24,679 bases of DNA from Pelargonium cotyledonis (lineage: Eukaryota; Streptophyta; Magnoliopsida; Geraniales; Geraniaceae). Where the stretch lies: NCBI GenBank assembly GCA_036897625.1, contig JAYMTA010000748.1, forward strand, positions 1 through 24,679, written 5' to 3'. Every line of letters starts with the position of its first letter. Position 1 is the stretch's first letter. A model generated the notes under the pieces. The model did not search any database, was not told where the DNA came from, and was given only the letters and a program-made list of their open reading frames with translations. Positions 1 through 10,300 of the stretch are shown here, one piece after another. Made by a program: the position numbers and the translations under genes.

Positions 1-505
1 TAGATTAGATTAGATTTTGTGATAAATAAAATTACATACTTTAGTAAAATTAAAAAACTGGATCGGCTAAGAAAAAATTAGATGAATCATTTATCAGCAG
101 TTTGAAACAGCAGTAAATTATATATTTGGTTGCTGTTTTATAAATGCAGTGTAAGAGCCCGAAAAAAAAGTTAAAAAATGATACTTCATGACTTTACTGC
201 AATCATACACTTTGGTGGTTCGTTTAACCTTTATTTGCGGCTATTAAACGCAAGTAATAAACTAGTTAATTTTTTAAGGGTTTCTTGTTGGTTTGGGGGC
301 CTCAAGCTAGGACTTTACCATTCCGAAGGGTAATTTTGAATTCATTTGAAGTTAACAAAATATGTTCTCTTTATTCATACATTCCATTTCATGTCATGTC
401 AATAAAAAGAAAAGTAAAATTAATTTTTGAACTAACTAGAAGTAATTAATGGTTTCCTTAATTAACATAATTTCAAAATATTTAAAGATTAAACTGAAAC
501 TGTAC
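1..505. other. AT-rich upstream region of the prolyl 4-hydroxylase gene
   Basis: I see no gene here. The first 16 bases are a short GATTA-type direct repeat. The rest is AT-rich with no long open frame, no transposon ends and no RNA gene that I recognise. It presumably holds the distal promoter of the prolyl 4-hydroxylase gene that starts at 644, but I could not pick out a convincing regulatory element. Confidence 0.5.
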
Positions 506-512
506 ATATATA
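506..512 (+). promoter_or_regulatory. Possible TATA box of the P4H gene
   Basis: An ATATATA run lies about 135 bp upstream of the P4H start codon. A TATA box here would put transcription start near 540, which fits the change from AT-rich sequence to the pyrimidine-rich leader at about 600-640. The region is AT-rich throughout, so a chance match is quite possible. Confidence 0.3.
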
Positions 513-603
513 GTGTAACAGAAGGTACAGGCGCTCAAGAGTGAGGACTTGGTGGTTTCGTTTTCGTTTTCTCAATTGGATTTGGCGCATAAATTCTCCA
601 GAA

Positions 604-1666
604 ATGCCCTCTCTTCTTCACTTCTTCTTCGCTGATCTCTCACATGGCGGCGTCCGCTATGCGAATCGTTGTTGCATTGTTTGCAGCTGTCGGAACGATT
701 ATCGGTATTTCTTCTTTCTATTTATACAGTGGTCACTTGTTCATTTATCGGATTTCATTAGTAGGACCTCAAGTGTGTGCTTGTTTTTTTCTCTTTCTTT
801 TTCTCACTGTGTTTGTTTGCTGAGAAAATTTATGGAATTGAAATTGAAGACCTCATGTTTGTTTTATTTTATTTTTATTGATCCTTGTATAATATTGTCT
901 ATGGAGAGCACATGGGACACAATACTTACTGAGACTGATTCACATTTTCAAAACACACAAGACTCAACTTTATGGTCAGAAAACTTTAAGCTCAAAGAGG
1001 TGTTTTGAATTCTTACAAATTCTTAGTAAAATCTTGAAAGTTGCCAACACTAGGACTTTTGGATCTCTACTTTCCTCCATGATATTTATGAGTTCCAGTT
1101 TTGCATTGAACACGTATCTCTGATACACCGAGATTACCAAATTTTCAGTTTCAACTCAAATAAGCCCTCGTTCGTACTCTTTACTTCTCATTAATTTATC
1201 ATCATATTTATATTTTTATTATAAACCGAGCCATATAGTCATGATCTTGTAGGTTGATAGTGTTACTGCACTTTTAGCTATCCACTTGCGAAATACCTTT
1301 GAGATTTGTTCATTTGGGAATGGCAGGTGCATTGTTTCAGCTAGCGTTTCTACGAAAGTTGGAAGATCATTATGGTATTTTTCTTCCCCTTACATATTAC
1401 AACATTAGGTGTCTGGCTTCAGCATACTTTTTTGATATATGGTACACAGAAATTGTATACTCCACATGATTTGTTTTTCTTTGCATGATTTTTTTTTTCC
1501 AGATTCGAAGAGATCATATAAATGAAATGCTAGAGACCCTTTAGTCCCATCCATTTTTTATCTTGTTGGAGAAAACTAAGGATTAACATGAATTTCTGCT
1601 AATATATATATATTAGTATTTCTGTAAGATGATTTTCTAAAACATTTCATCTCTTATAGGCAGTGA
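604..1666 (+). other. Upstream ORF overlapping the P4H start (spliced, about 51 codons)
   Basis: An ATG at 604 lies 40 bp upstream of the P4H start and in another frame. Followed through the same splice junctions (exon 1 to 704, exon 2 at 1327-1374, exon 3 from 1660), it reads about 51 codons and stops at TGA 1664-1666, so it overlaps the first part of the P4H frame. Its product (starting MPSLLHFFF) resembles nothing I know. It matters only if the transcript begins upstream of 604; in that case it could lower P4H translation through initiation at the wrong AUG. Confidence 0.3.
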
Positions 1667-4600
1667 GTTTCCATCATCTAGAAGATTGCATGAGAGTCAG
1701 AATGATGGTTACCTTCTGCGGCCCAGAGGTTGGTAAGGTTCCTAGCTGATGCAGCCGTGATTGCTCCCATATATGACTATAACTTTGTATTTCCCTCCTT
1801 TTTTTCAGGTCTTCCTCATTGGGAAAATGACAAAGAAGCGGAAATTTTACGTCTCGGACATGTATGATCACAATCTTGCTTTTGAAGATAGTCTTTAATA
1901 GTGTTCTCTCTCACTGTTAACTTAAAAATTCAAATTATAAAAGTAAAGAATATTGAAATAATGAAAGAGAAATGAAGAAAAAAGAAGCAGCAGCTTATAC
2001 TCATAATTAACTGAGGTCCTACCTTTATGGAGCTACTTAGTTGTTACTGATACTGACATTCCCCACCAGAAGATGCACTTACTGTTTCAATTTCATATCG
2101 TACACATGAAAAAAGGTTCTTAATTACTTGCACAGTTTAATGAGATATAGTCCTTTTACTTATGTGTCCATGTAGTTGAGAACTAGATATGCCACTGTCT
2201 TGAACCTGGTAATAGGGAAGCTAGTAATTTGCTTGAAGGGTGGTTCTGTATGTTAAATTGTTTTATGATAATCCGTATTGTTCTGTTTTTGTTGATATTA
2301 GCAACTTCATTACTTATTTTATTTTATTCTATTGCCAAAGTGGAAAGCGGAAGGAACTTCGGGAAATCTGATGGTTTTGTATGGTTGGTCTAAGGCTATT
2401 TTTTCTAGTTCATGGTTTATATTGCATATGTATTCTTTAGGAGCATTTGCAGAAACTCTTTGTTCATTAACTGTTCTCTGTTAGAAGAAGATTTGTTATT
2501 TATTTTTCTTCTTTTCCATTATTTTTCCATGTAGGTCAAACCTGAAGTTATTAGCTGGTCACCGCGTATCATTGTATTTCATAATTTTTTGAGTATGGAG
2601 GTAAGGTTCACCTGTTAAATAATATGCACTTCTTAAATGGTTCTTGGTTCTATGTCATCTAATATGGTGCAAGGTATTGGTTTGATAATTATAAGCGAAC
2701 TTCAAATTCCAGTATCATAGTTTACGTTCTGATTATCATTCTGTATGGTGAAATCATTGATCATATATGATTCTAGATTCGTTAATTAATTAACTGATAT
2801 ACTGCTTGCATTTGATGCTCAATCTGTTGTATGAATCAATATTCAACTATCCAATGACAATCGTGGTATGATCAACTGGCATAAAGAAAATCAAATTGAA
2901 ATAGAGGACCGCTGCAAATGATATGAAACGTAGATTGAATATGCAACAGGTGCAGCTTGGTTAGAGATTCAGTAATTTGTAGTACTTTATGTTGCTTTCA
3001 TATCAGGTTTATTTTATTTTCTTATGCATGTATAATCTCGAACTTTTGTTGCAGCAAAGATTCTATGCTTGATTATTGGATAGTCAAGATATGTTAATTT
3101 TACCATGAAGCTGCTGCAAGCTATAGTTAGAAATCAGGAAAATTGTATGGTCCTTGCAGGAATGTGACTATCTTAGAGCCATAGCTCTTCCTCGCCTTGA
3201 GTTTTCCATGGTAGTGGATATAAAAACAGGGAAGGTAAGCATATTGCGTATCTAGTTTTTTGTTTGATGGCTTGTTTCTTTCCTCTTGTCCAATTCTTAT
3301 GACCATTTCAGGGAATGAAGAGTGATGTCAGGACAAGCTCTGGTATGTTTTTGAACCATGAAGAGAGAAAGTACCCAATGATACAAGTAAGTCTGTTTTG
3401 AGTGTGGTATTTCATTTTACGTTTAAAATAGTTTCCTTACAATGTCTTACTGTTTTTTTTTACCACAAATCAAGTTTTTCTTTCTTTTTAACCATTACTC
3501 TTTCTTTTCCTTTCCTTTTTTGTGTGTTCTTTTGCTATCAGGCCATTGAAAAACGGATTTCAGTCTATTCTCAAGTGCCCATAGAGAACGGGGAGCTCCT
3601 TCAAGTATTAAGGTGGGTACCGATATTAATTGCTCATGAAGTTTTATTCATGAACAAAAAGACTTGTATGCTTTATAGTCAAGGCTAACATCGATCTGCA
3701 GCAGCACAGGTATGAGAAGAATCAGTACTACAGACCTCATCACGATCATTTCTCTGATTCTGTAAGTTATTTCTCTCCCTCTTTACAGATATTGTGTTAC
3801 TTTCTTAAGACATCCTTGACATTAAAGAGTCCAAGAAATTTCACTGACAGTTCAGCCTGAAGCGTGGTGGTCAGCGAATAGCAACTATGCTGATGTATTT
3901 AAGTGACAATGTCGAAGGGGGAGAAACATATTTTCCGAAGGTATATATTCATTTATTTAGTTAATCACTTGAGATAGATTCTTGGAAATTCCATTCAATA
4001 GTAGAAAACAAAGTGATGTTTGTTGTTAAACTTCCTGTAGTTTTTTTTTTTTTTTTTCATGTTAAGTTGCAGATTCTTCTTCCTAGCTATATTTTAATAA
4101 AAAAAATTCTAATGTAGCATTTTCTTAAGATAAAATTAGAAAAGAAGGGAACACAATATAAACAGAGGAGAGTCCTCTCAACTCTCAAGCTAACCTATCA
4201 GCTAAATGTAACAACCACCCTTTAACGAGAACTGAAGAAACATCAATCATGAACCTATCAACTTTTTTCTTTATAGTCCTTCCTTATAATGATGCCATCT
4301 AGGAGCAGAAAATTATAAATCTAAATACACCCTAACTGAAATGTAAGCAGTTGTAGCTGTGCTTAAGTACAGTTTTGTATTGACAAAAACTAATTTTTTT
4401 ATTAGTTAATAGGGTTCCTTCTTCTTTGCCGTTTTGAGAGTTAATTAGGGTTTTCGTGTGGCTGCGCCTGATTTTCAGAGCGGCGGCGGTCTCTTGAGTT
4501 GACATATCATTAATTGCAGTCTTTATCGTTTTGATAGCGAGCTCTTGCTTTGATAGCAAGCTAAGGTGTTAGGTTTGTGTATTGGCGGCGTAGATTCGCG

Positions 4601-5569
4601 GTGAATTTTTTTCGATTGGTACGCATAGAGCAATTAGAGATCTATGACGGTTGCAAGGAAGGAGAAGGTGGCTTGGAAAATGGTGGTTCGATTGGAGCCC
4701 TCAGATGAACCTTCGAGTTTGTTACCAAATTAGATGGCATACCCGATGGTGGCGAGGAGCAATCGGCAACGACTTTCACGTGATCGCCTTAAATTTAATT
4801 TTATGTTCAATGGTTTTTAATTGTTTGTGTTCTTCAGGTGGAGGGGCCCCGGATGATTTCAGTGTCTTCGACTTGATTTTTCAGAATGATTTAGTCATTG
4901 TGACTAAATTTGGTAGAGTTGTGTTTTTGTTTGCGGGTTGGTGTGCGAACCGAATGCCGCATGAGTTAGTTAGGTCCTCGGCTTCTTTTTTAGGCTTGTC
5001 TGGGTGGATTGATTTTCAAACACCCAGTTTTATGTTTTGTTTGTTACCGTTCGATATAAATTAATATATTAACAGCTTTTTTGTTTTCTGAGTAGTTTAT
5101 GTAATACGGAGTAATATTAATGTGTAGTGTATCATAATATGAACTCTTCATCTTTACTTGTACTTCTTCTGTCCATTCACTTATGTGCAAGTTGAAGTTC
5201 TCATTGTGCGAACAATCTCAGGCTGGTTCTGGTGAATGTAGCTGTGGCGGGAAGATTGTCCCGGGGTTGTCAGTGAAGCCAGTTAAGGGAGATGCAGTGC
5301 TTTTCTGGAGCATGGTTTGTATCCTTAACCAGTATATCTTTGAGTTTATTTATTGATAACATAATTAACATTAACACTCCTCTCCTCGTATTATGTTCCT
5401 ATTTGTTTTCTCCTTAATGTGGTTCATGATTTGTACGTGTTGGTTGTTTCAGGGACTAGATGGAAAGTCGGATCCAAATAGCACGCATGGAGGATGCGAG
5501 GTTTTGGCAGGAGAAAAGTGGTCAGCTACCAAGTGGATGAGACAGAGAAACCGTGACTTGGTTATTTAG
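644..5569 (+). CDS. P4H1: Prolyl 4-hydroxylase, P4H1-like, membrane-anchored (12 exons, 289 aa)
   Basis: Fe(II)/2-oxoglutarate dioxygenase that hydroxylates peptidyl-proline in the ER/Golgi, for example in extensin and arabinogalactan-type cell-wall proteins. Coding exons: 644-704, 1327-1374, 1660-1728, 1809-1861, 2535-2600, 3160-3234, 3312-3386, 3542-3612, 3710-3761, 3851-3940, 5222-5314, 5453-5569. They sum to 870 bp with no frame break, and all introns are GT-AG. Residues 6-29 are hydrophobic and fit a type II signal anchor. The catalytic core covers about 78-283. Iron ligands are H183 and D185 (in YRPHHDHF) and H263 (in STHGGCE); K273, ten residues after H263, fits the 2-oxoglutarate lysine. 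Other family hallmarks are the KSDVRTSSGMF block (127-137), LKRGGQRIATMLMYL (193-207), GGETYFP (213-219) and the GDAVLFW block. The length is close to Arabidopsis P4H1 (about 283). The start follows the alignable N-terminus MAASAMRIV. For exon 3 I chose the donor at 1728/1729; the stronger-looking GTAAG four bases on would break the frame. Confidence 0.95.
4400..5065. mobile_element. Unidentified GC-richer insert in P4H intron 10, possibly a LINE remnant
   Basis: Intron 10 (3941-5221, 1281 bp) is by far the longest in this gene. Its centre is much less AT-rich than the flanks and has gene-like stretches: an ATG at 4644 opens a 29-codon frame (MTVARKEKVAWK...), a second short frame follows, and another open frame covers 4651-5064. 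The stretch ends in a T/G-rich tract and a GATATAAATTAATATATT tail, which recalls the 3' ends of plant LINEs. I found no terminal inverted repeats, no certain target-site duplication and no reverse transcriptase motif, so the class is a guess. Confidence 0.3.
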
Positions 5570-5600
5570 CTTCTTCCTAATCTCCCAAATTTTTGAAATT

Positions 5601-5606
5601 AATAAA
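5601..5606 (+). terminator. Poly(A) signal of P4H
   Basis: A canonical AATAAA lies 32 bp downstream of the P4H stop codon (5567-5569), in an A/T-rich context suitable for 3'-end formation. The short 3' UTR is plausible, though other near-canonical sites may be used. Confidence 0.5.
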
Positions 5607-6276
5607 AATGGGGTGTCTAGAAAACAACTTCAATTCACCCAAAGAAATATAGGTCACTTGTTTAGTAACAAAGCATGCATTTTCAAGATTTACAAGCTGC
5701 TTATGAAATAGTACAACTACAAGTTTAAGAGAGTACTAAACAAAACAAGAAATACAACTAAAAGAATATTCATTTGATGATAGCAGAATTAGGTCATAGA
5801 TTCCATACTCTTACTCTTAATGAGCACAGTTTCCTGGTTTGGAGAAATACTAGAGAATATGAGATTGTTTCTTGATGAGGTGATTGTCTTAAAAACCTAA
5901 GTTCAAAGTTATAGAAATGGAACTGAAGGCTCGAGCCCTTAAGATAAAGCTGGAGGCTTGAGGCTTTCCTTTTGAGTTCTTAAAGACTTTGCAGGAATGG
6001 TTCGCTATTAGCAAGAGACTTGATCGTAGATCTTGAAACTTCATTTCGGACGTGAGAATAAGAATCTACTTTTGAAGGTTCCAAAATACACCGTGTTACC
6101 TGTTACTAGTGAGGGTTCTCTACAGAAGAGTCTCCATGTCAATTGTGAGTCTCATCTTGGAGAGAAGTATTTATACTAAACACAATTACCACCACATGTT
6201 GTAGTGTGTTTGGTTGTTGGTGATGTAGAGTTCGCTTTAGGTTTTGGAGTTTTGACATTCTTAGCGTGTCTACTAC
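5607..6276. other. Intergenic region, no gene seen
   Basis: This is the spacer between the P4H poly(A) signal and a MITE. I see no ORF with family resemblance, no RNA gene and no repeat with clear ends. The 8 bp at its right edge (6269-6276) are the left target-site duplication of the MITE that follows. Confidence 0.4.
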
Positions 6277-6772
6277 TAGGGCTGGGCATGAATTGGGTTG
6301 GACTGCAAAAATGGCTCGGACCGGTCCGCTCTTCGGTCCATAGTTTCATGGAACTTTCGGTCCAGTCCGGTCCATTTCCGGTCCGGACCGATTATGATTA
6401 TTTTATTTCAAAATTATATATTTTAACATATATTCTATTAATAGTTGTATTTTTTAAAACAAATTAACCACTTTTAGTACACTATACTTCATTAATGTTG
6501 ATTTCATTAGCTTCAATTTTAATTATTGCTATTATTTTCTCTAATATTTGATTTAAAAAGTTTAATTTTAATTTTAAAAAATTAAAATCGGTCCATTCGG
6601 TTCGGTCCAGTTCCGGGCCATTCAAAACCGGTCTGATACGGTCCATGGACCGACTATGATCGGTTTGGTCTTCGGTCCTATAATTATTCAACTTTCGATC
6701 CGGTCCGGTCCAGTCTCGGTTAGGTTCGGTTCGGTTCGATCCGGTCCGATTTTGGACCGATGCCTAGCCCTA
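6277..6772. mobile_element. hAT-superfamily MITE with 8-bp target-site duplication
   Basis: A complete non-autonomous element of 496 bp. The termini are inverted repeats: TAGGGCTGGGCAT on the left and, read inward from the right end, TAGGGCTAGGCAT (12 of 13 identical). The flanking 8-bp direct repeats TCTACTAC (6269-6276) and TCTACCAC (6773-6780) match at 7 of 8 positions. An 8-bp duplication with TAGGG-type ends is diagnostic of hAT elements. The two arms are packed with CGGTCC/GGACCG hexamers and flank an AT-rich core at about 6395-6590. No transposase is encoded. It lies about 535 bp upstream of the SPPL start codon, so it may have entered that gene's promoter region. Confidence 0.85.
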
Positions 6773-6780
6773 TCTACCAC

Positions 6781-7307
6781 GTCGGCAGTGAGTTGCAAAG
6801 CTCTAATATGTCCTTTAAAGCATTACGGGAAGAAACAAACCAACTAAGAGTCACTAGCGTACAATTTCGAAAAAAATATCGTTAATTTGAATGAGACAAC
6901 ATTGACTAATACCAAAATATAAATATAAATATAAAACATAATTAATATTTTTATCAGTAGAGCTAGACACTAATAATAAAACATGACAAATATAAGGGTG
7001 AAAAACTAGAAAAATAATTAGTTGGGAGGTTAAATCTGAAAAGTAAGATAGTTGAGGAGTAACGTACAAATTAAAGTCTTATTTGAATATAGACTTCCCT
7101 TTCGTCCTCCTCCTCTGTCCATGAATCCGAGTTTCGCGGTAAACATGACAGAGAAGAAACAGAAAGAGATGGGTCTGCAAAATTTCGCACATTGCTCTCG
7201 CAATTCTCAGACTACTTTCTTAGGAAGAGAAAGAGAAGTAAATCAAAACCTTTCTCTTTCTTTCTTTGTTTCCACGTCCCACGCGCCGCTCTTCCTTAGA
7301 GTCCGTC
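6781..7307 (+). promoter_or_regulatory. Presumed promoter and 5' leader of the SPPL gene
   Basis: AT-rich sequence up to about 7080 gives way to a less AT-rich, partly pyrimidine-rich leader (for example 7250-7275) just before the SPPL ATG. Such CT-rich leaders are common in plant housekeeping-type genes. I saw no clear TATA box. ATGs at about 7121 and 7146 lie upstream and would form short upstream ORFs if they are transcribed. Confidence 0.35.
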
Positions 7308-10300
7308 ATGGCAGCGGGGCCTTCCCCAAAGTCGCTTCGCGCCTTGGCGGCGGTTATCACCATCCTCGTCGTGGGGCTGCCCTTTGCTTCCGCCGCCTGT
7401 AACAACCCTTTTGAATTGGTAAATTTTCTTAATTTTGTCTTGTTAGTGTCGATTTGATATTTGTTGGGTGGGAATGGGGTAGTGATTGAAGGAAAAGAAA
7501 GGAAAATTGTGAATTTGAATTGATTGGGTCTTTGTTTCCTTCAAATCAACACTTCATTGTACTTGCTTGCATTTGTGAGGTTACGGGATTGTGAGATTGC
7601 ATGTTTTTGTGTATGAATTGATTTAAAGACATTTTCGGTTTAAATTGCTGACAATGAACTGGGTGATCATACATTTCATACCCGTGTTTCTCAGTAGCTT
7701 AATGCGTTGATCAATTTGGCTCGGTAATCCGAAAACAATTCTTGTATCAGTTACACAAATCTTAACTAACATGTTCTTACTTTGACATTAGATGCAAACT
7801 CTCAAATCTTTTGTATTAAGAGAGGAGGATTTGGGTTAGATATCCTCCCAATGCTCTGCTATGGGCGATAAGCTAAATAGTTTTCATGATAGTCGTACAA
7901 TGTACAAACTCTGTTAATAAGTTACTTAGATAATTTGCAACATGCCTTGCAAGCTAACTTGAATCAATGAGGTATGTGATGCATTTATGGATGAAGGAGA
8001 TTGTTGTTATGTGATAAGGTTGGAGTTGGTCAATAGTTGTGTAAATGAGATCTTAAAGAATAGGCTTTAATTGGTTCTTATGGTTGGCTTTAAGGAGGCA
8101 ACAGGAGAATCAGTGAAATGCTGTTATTTTTCATTTTTTTCCTCACTAAACCTAACAATTTATCTAGTGCCTTGGAGCATCTCCATATTAGGCTAAGGGG
8201 ATTACTACTTTCTATGAATTTATCATAGAGCACACATGGCATGAATTAGTTACCTTATTGGGATTGTTGGCACATGAACATTGGAGATTTTAGGGGGACA
8301 TTGTATTTTCTTAGTGATTGAGTTGGAATCTTGAAATTTTAAGCCCCTTTTTTTGTCCTATGAGTTATGCGCATCTTGCAGTTAGTGGGTTCATGATTTC
8401 GTGCTTTGGGGGTTGATGACCAAGTGTTTGTGCAGATATATGACCAAGTTTTTGTAATTGGATCTTTATAAATTGTTAATGTAGGTAGGGGTTCTCTAAG
8501 AAAACTCGCTGTAGAGTTGCAAGAGAACCCGGTTAGAGAAAGAACGTTAGTTCATTTTTCATGTTTTCCACTAGTTTAGATTGTTTTTGCTCCTTTAGCA
8601 ATATCCATTCCCCAAAAATAACTGTATGCCACTTATTTTTTCATACGGAAATAAATCTGTTTGTTGTTCTTTTATCCTGTTATACAGTTCAATAGGAGGC
8701 ACACACTTCTAACAATAAAGCGCGTCTTGGGAATACATTGTTGGGCATGAGACATGCTGAGACATGCATCTCCTATTTTATTATTATATAAATTTCAATA
8801 CGAAACAGAAAATGATTTTTTTAAGGTGAGGGACTTGGATAGTGTTTGGGGCATTTAAGTGTAGCAGCCAATGATCCACTACTTGTTTGACATATTTATT
8901 GTTAAATATAATTACTTTCAAACTTCCTATATTGGACTACATACAAAGACTTAAGCTTCCACTACTAAAAAACCAATCTTATAATATAGCTCCATTGTGG
9001 GATGCTGTCATCACTACTTTCTTCACTTCCTCACTTGTGAGCCTAACATTTTTCTTTTATCATGGGCTTGACACGTGCACTATTGAGGACCTTTTAAATC
9101 AACACTCCCCTTCATGTGTAGGCATTTTCCTTCCACGTTTGAGCCACTCCAAGCATATTCTTCAGTAAGTGGACCAAAGACCACAAGGAGATGTTATAGA
9201 ATCGGACCGAGGCATGGATCAAAACCATCTTCGATACCAAGTGAAATTTATATTATTGATGTGAAAGACTGAAACTAGAAATATGAAATTTATACAAGTA
9301 CCAGAGATACCCCTTGATACAAGTTATCTATACTAGAAATAGGAAACCATCTAACTAGAAAATCAAAATAAACTTTCCTTCTCAAAATATATGGACTTGA
9401 TTGCATCTTCACAATTATAATATAACAAGAAACTATAATTTAATAAATACATTGTATATGTTATATATCCTTTTAATTAAAAAAATTTGATGTCATGCCA
9501 TATGTCTTTACTGAAAATGTCGAGTCTCATGTTTGTGTTGTGTTTGAATCCTTGCTTTGTAGGATATGGCAAAATTAGATAGGACATGATGTGATTGGTT
9601 ATAAATTATAGAGGGTGATTGGATTCCTATATGATCTTGTCACATTCTGCACCCCATATATAATATGATTGTTTCTCTATCCTATAGTAGCACAATGGAG
9701 GATAATACATTAGAATTATTTTCATCCTATACATTCTCTATCTAGTCCACCAAACATAGCTTATTGGAAATTACAGACATAGCATATCTCAGCAGTTTAA
9801 CATGCTAGAAGGCGTGGAGTCACAATGGAAGGCGACTGCTGCTTTCTTGATGTGGATGGCTCATATTTGATATATATGTAGAGTAGAAATCATAAGATTC
9901 AAGTAGAGCAAAGATAGTGCAGACGTGCTTTTTGATGTTCGCATAAAATGGACTGATGCATTACTTTTCCTTTATATTTTGCTTTGCTCATGAAGTGTTG
10001 ATTTGACTATGATTACTATCTACATCAGTCAGTTGTTCATGCTTGACTGACTTTTTGTTTTTACTAAATTTAAAATTTCTAGGTCAAGGTTAAGAATTGG
10101 GTTAACGGCGAAGAAGGTCAAGCTTTAGAAGGGTTAACTGCAAATTTTGGAGCTACAATGCCTTCTGAAGCTACAAATGATCTAAGACATCCTGCCACTC
10201 TTTCAAATCCCTTAAATGGCTGTTCTAAGTCATCCTCCAAGGTTTTCATCATCAAACTTTTATTATCTACAAATCATGTGATCATGAAACCTACTTGATT

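Noticed and set aside
541..1008. 155-codon plus-strand open frame at the left end
   Set aside because: It runs through exon 1 into intron 1 of P4H in the wrong frame. The spliced P4H model explains this region with strong homology.
1729..1736. Alternative P4H exon 3 donor at TTG|GTAAGG
   Set aside because: It looks stronger as a splice site but shifts exon 4 into a frame with an early stop. The donor at 1728/1729 keeps the conserved protein.
7052..7402. 116-codon plus-strand open frame before SPPL
   Set aside because: It overlaps the SPPL start in another frame; the SPPL frame has a signal peptide and continues into conserved exons.
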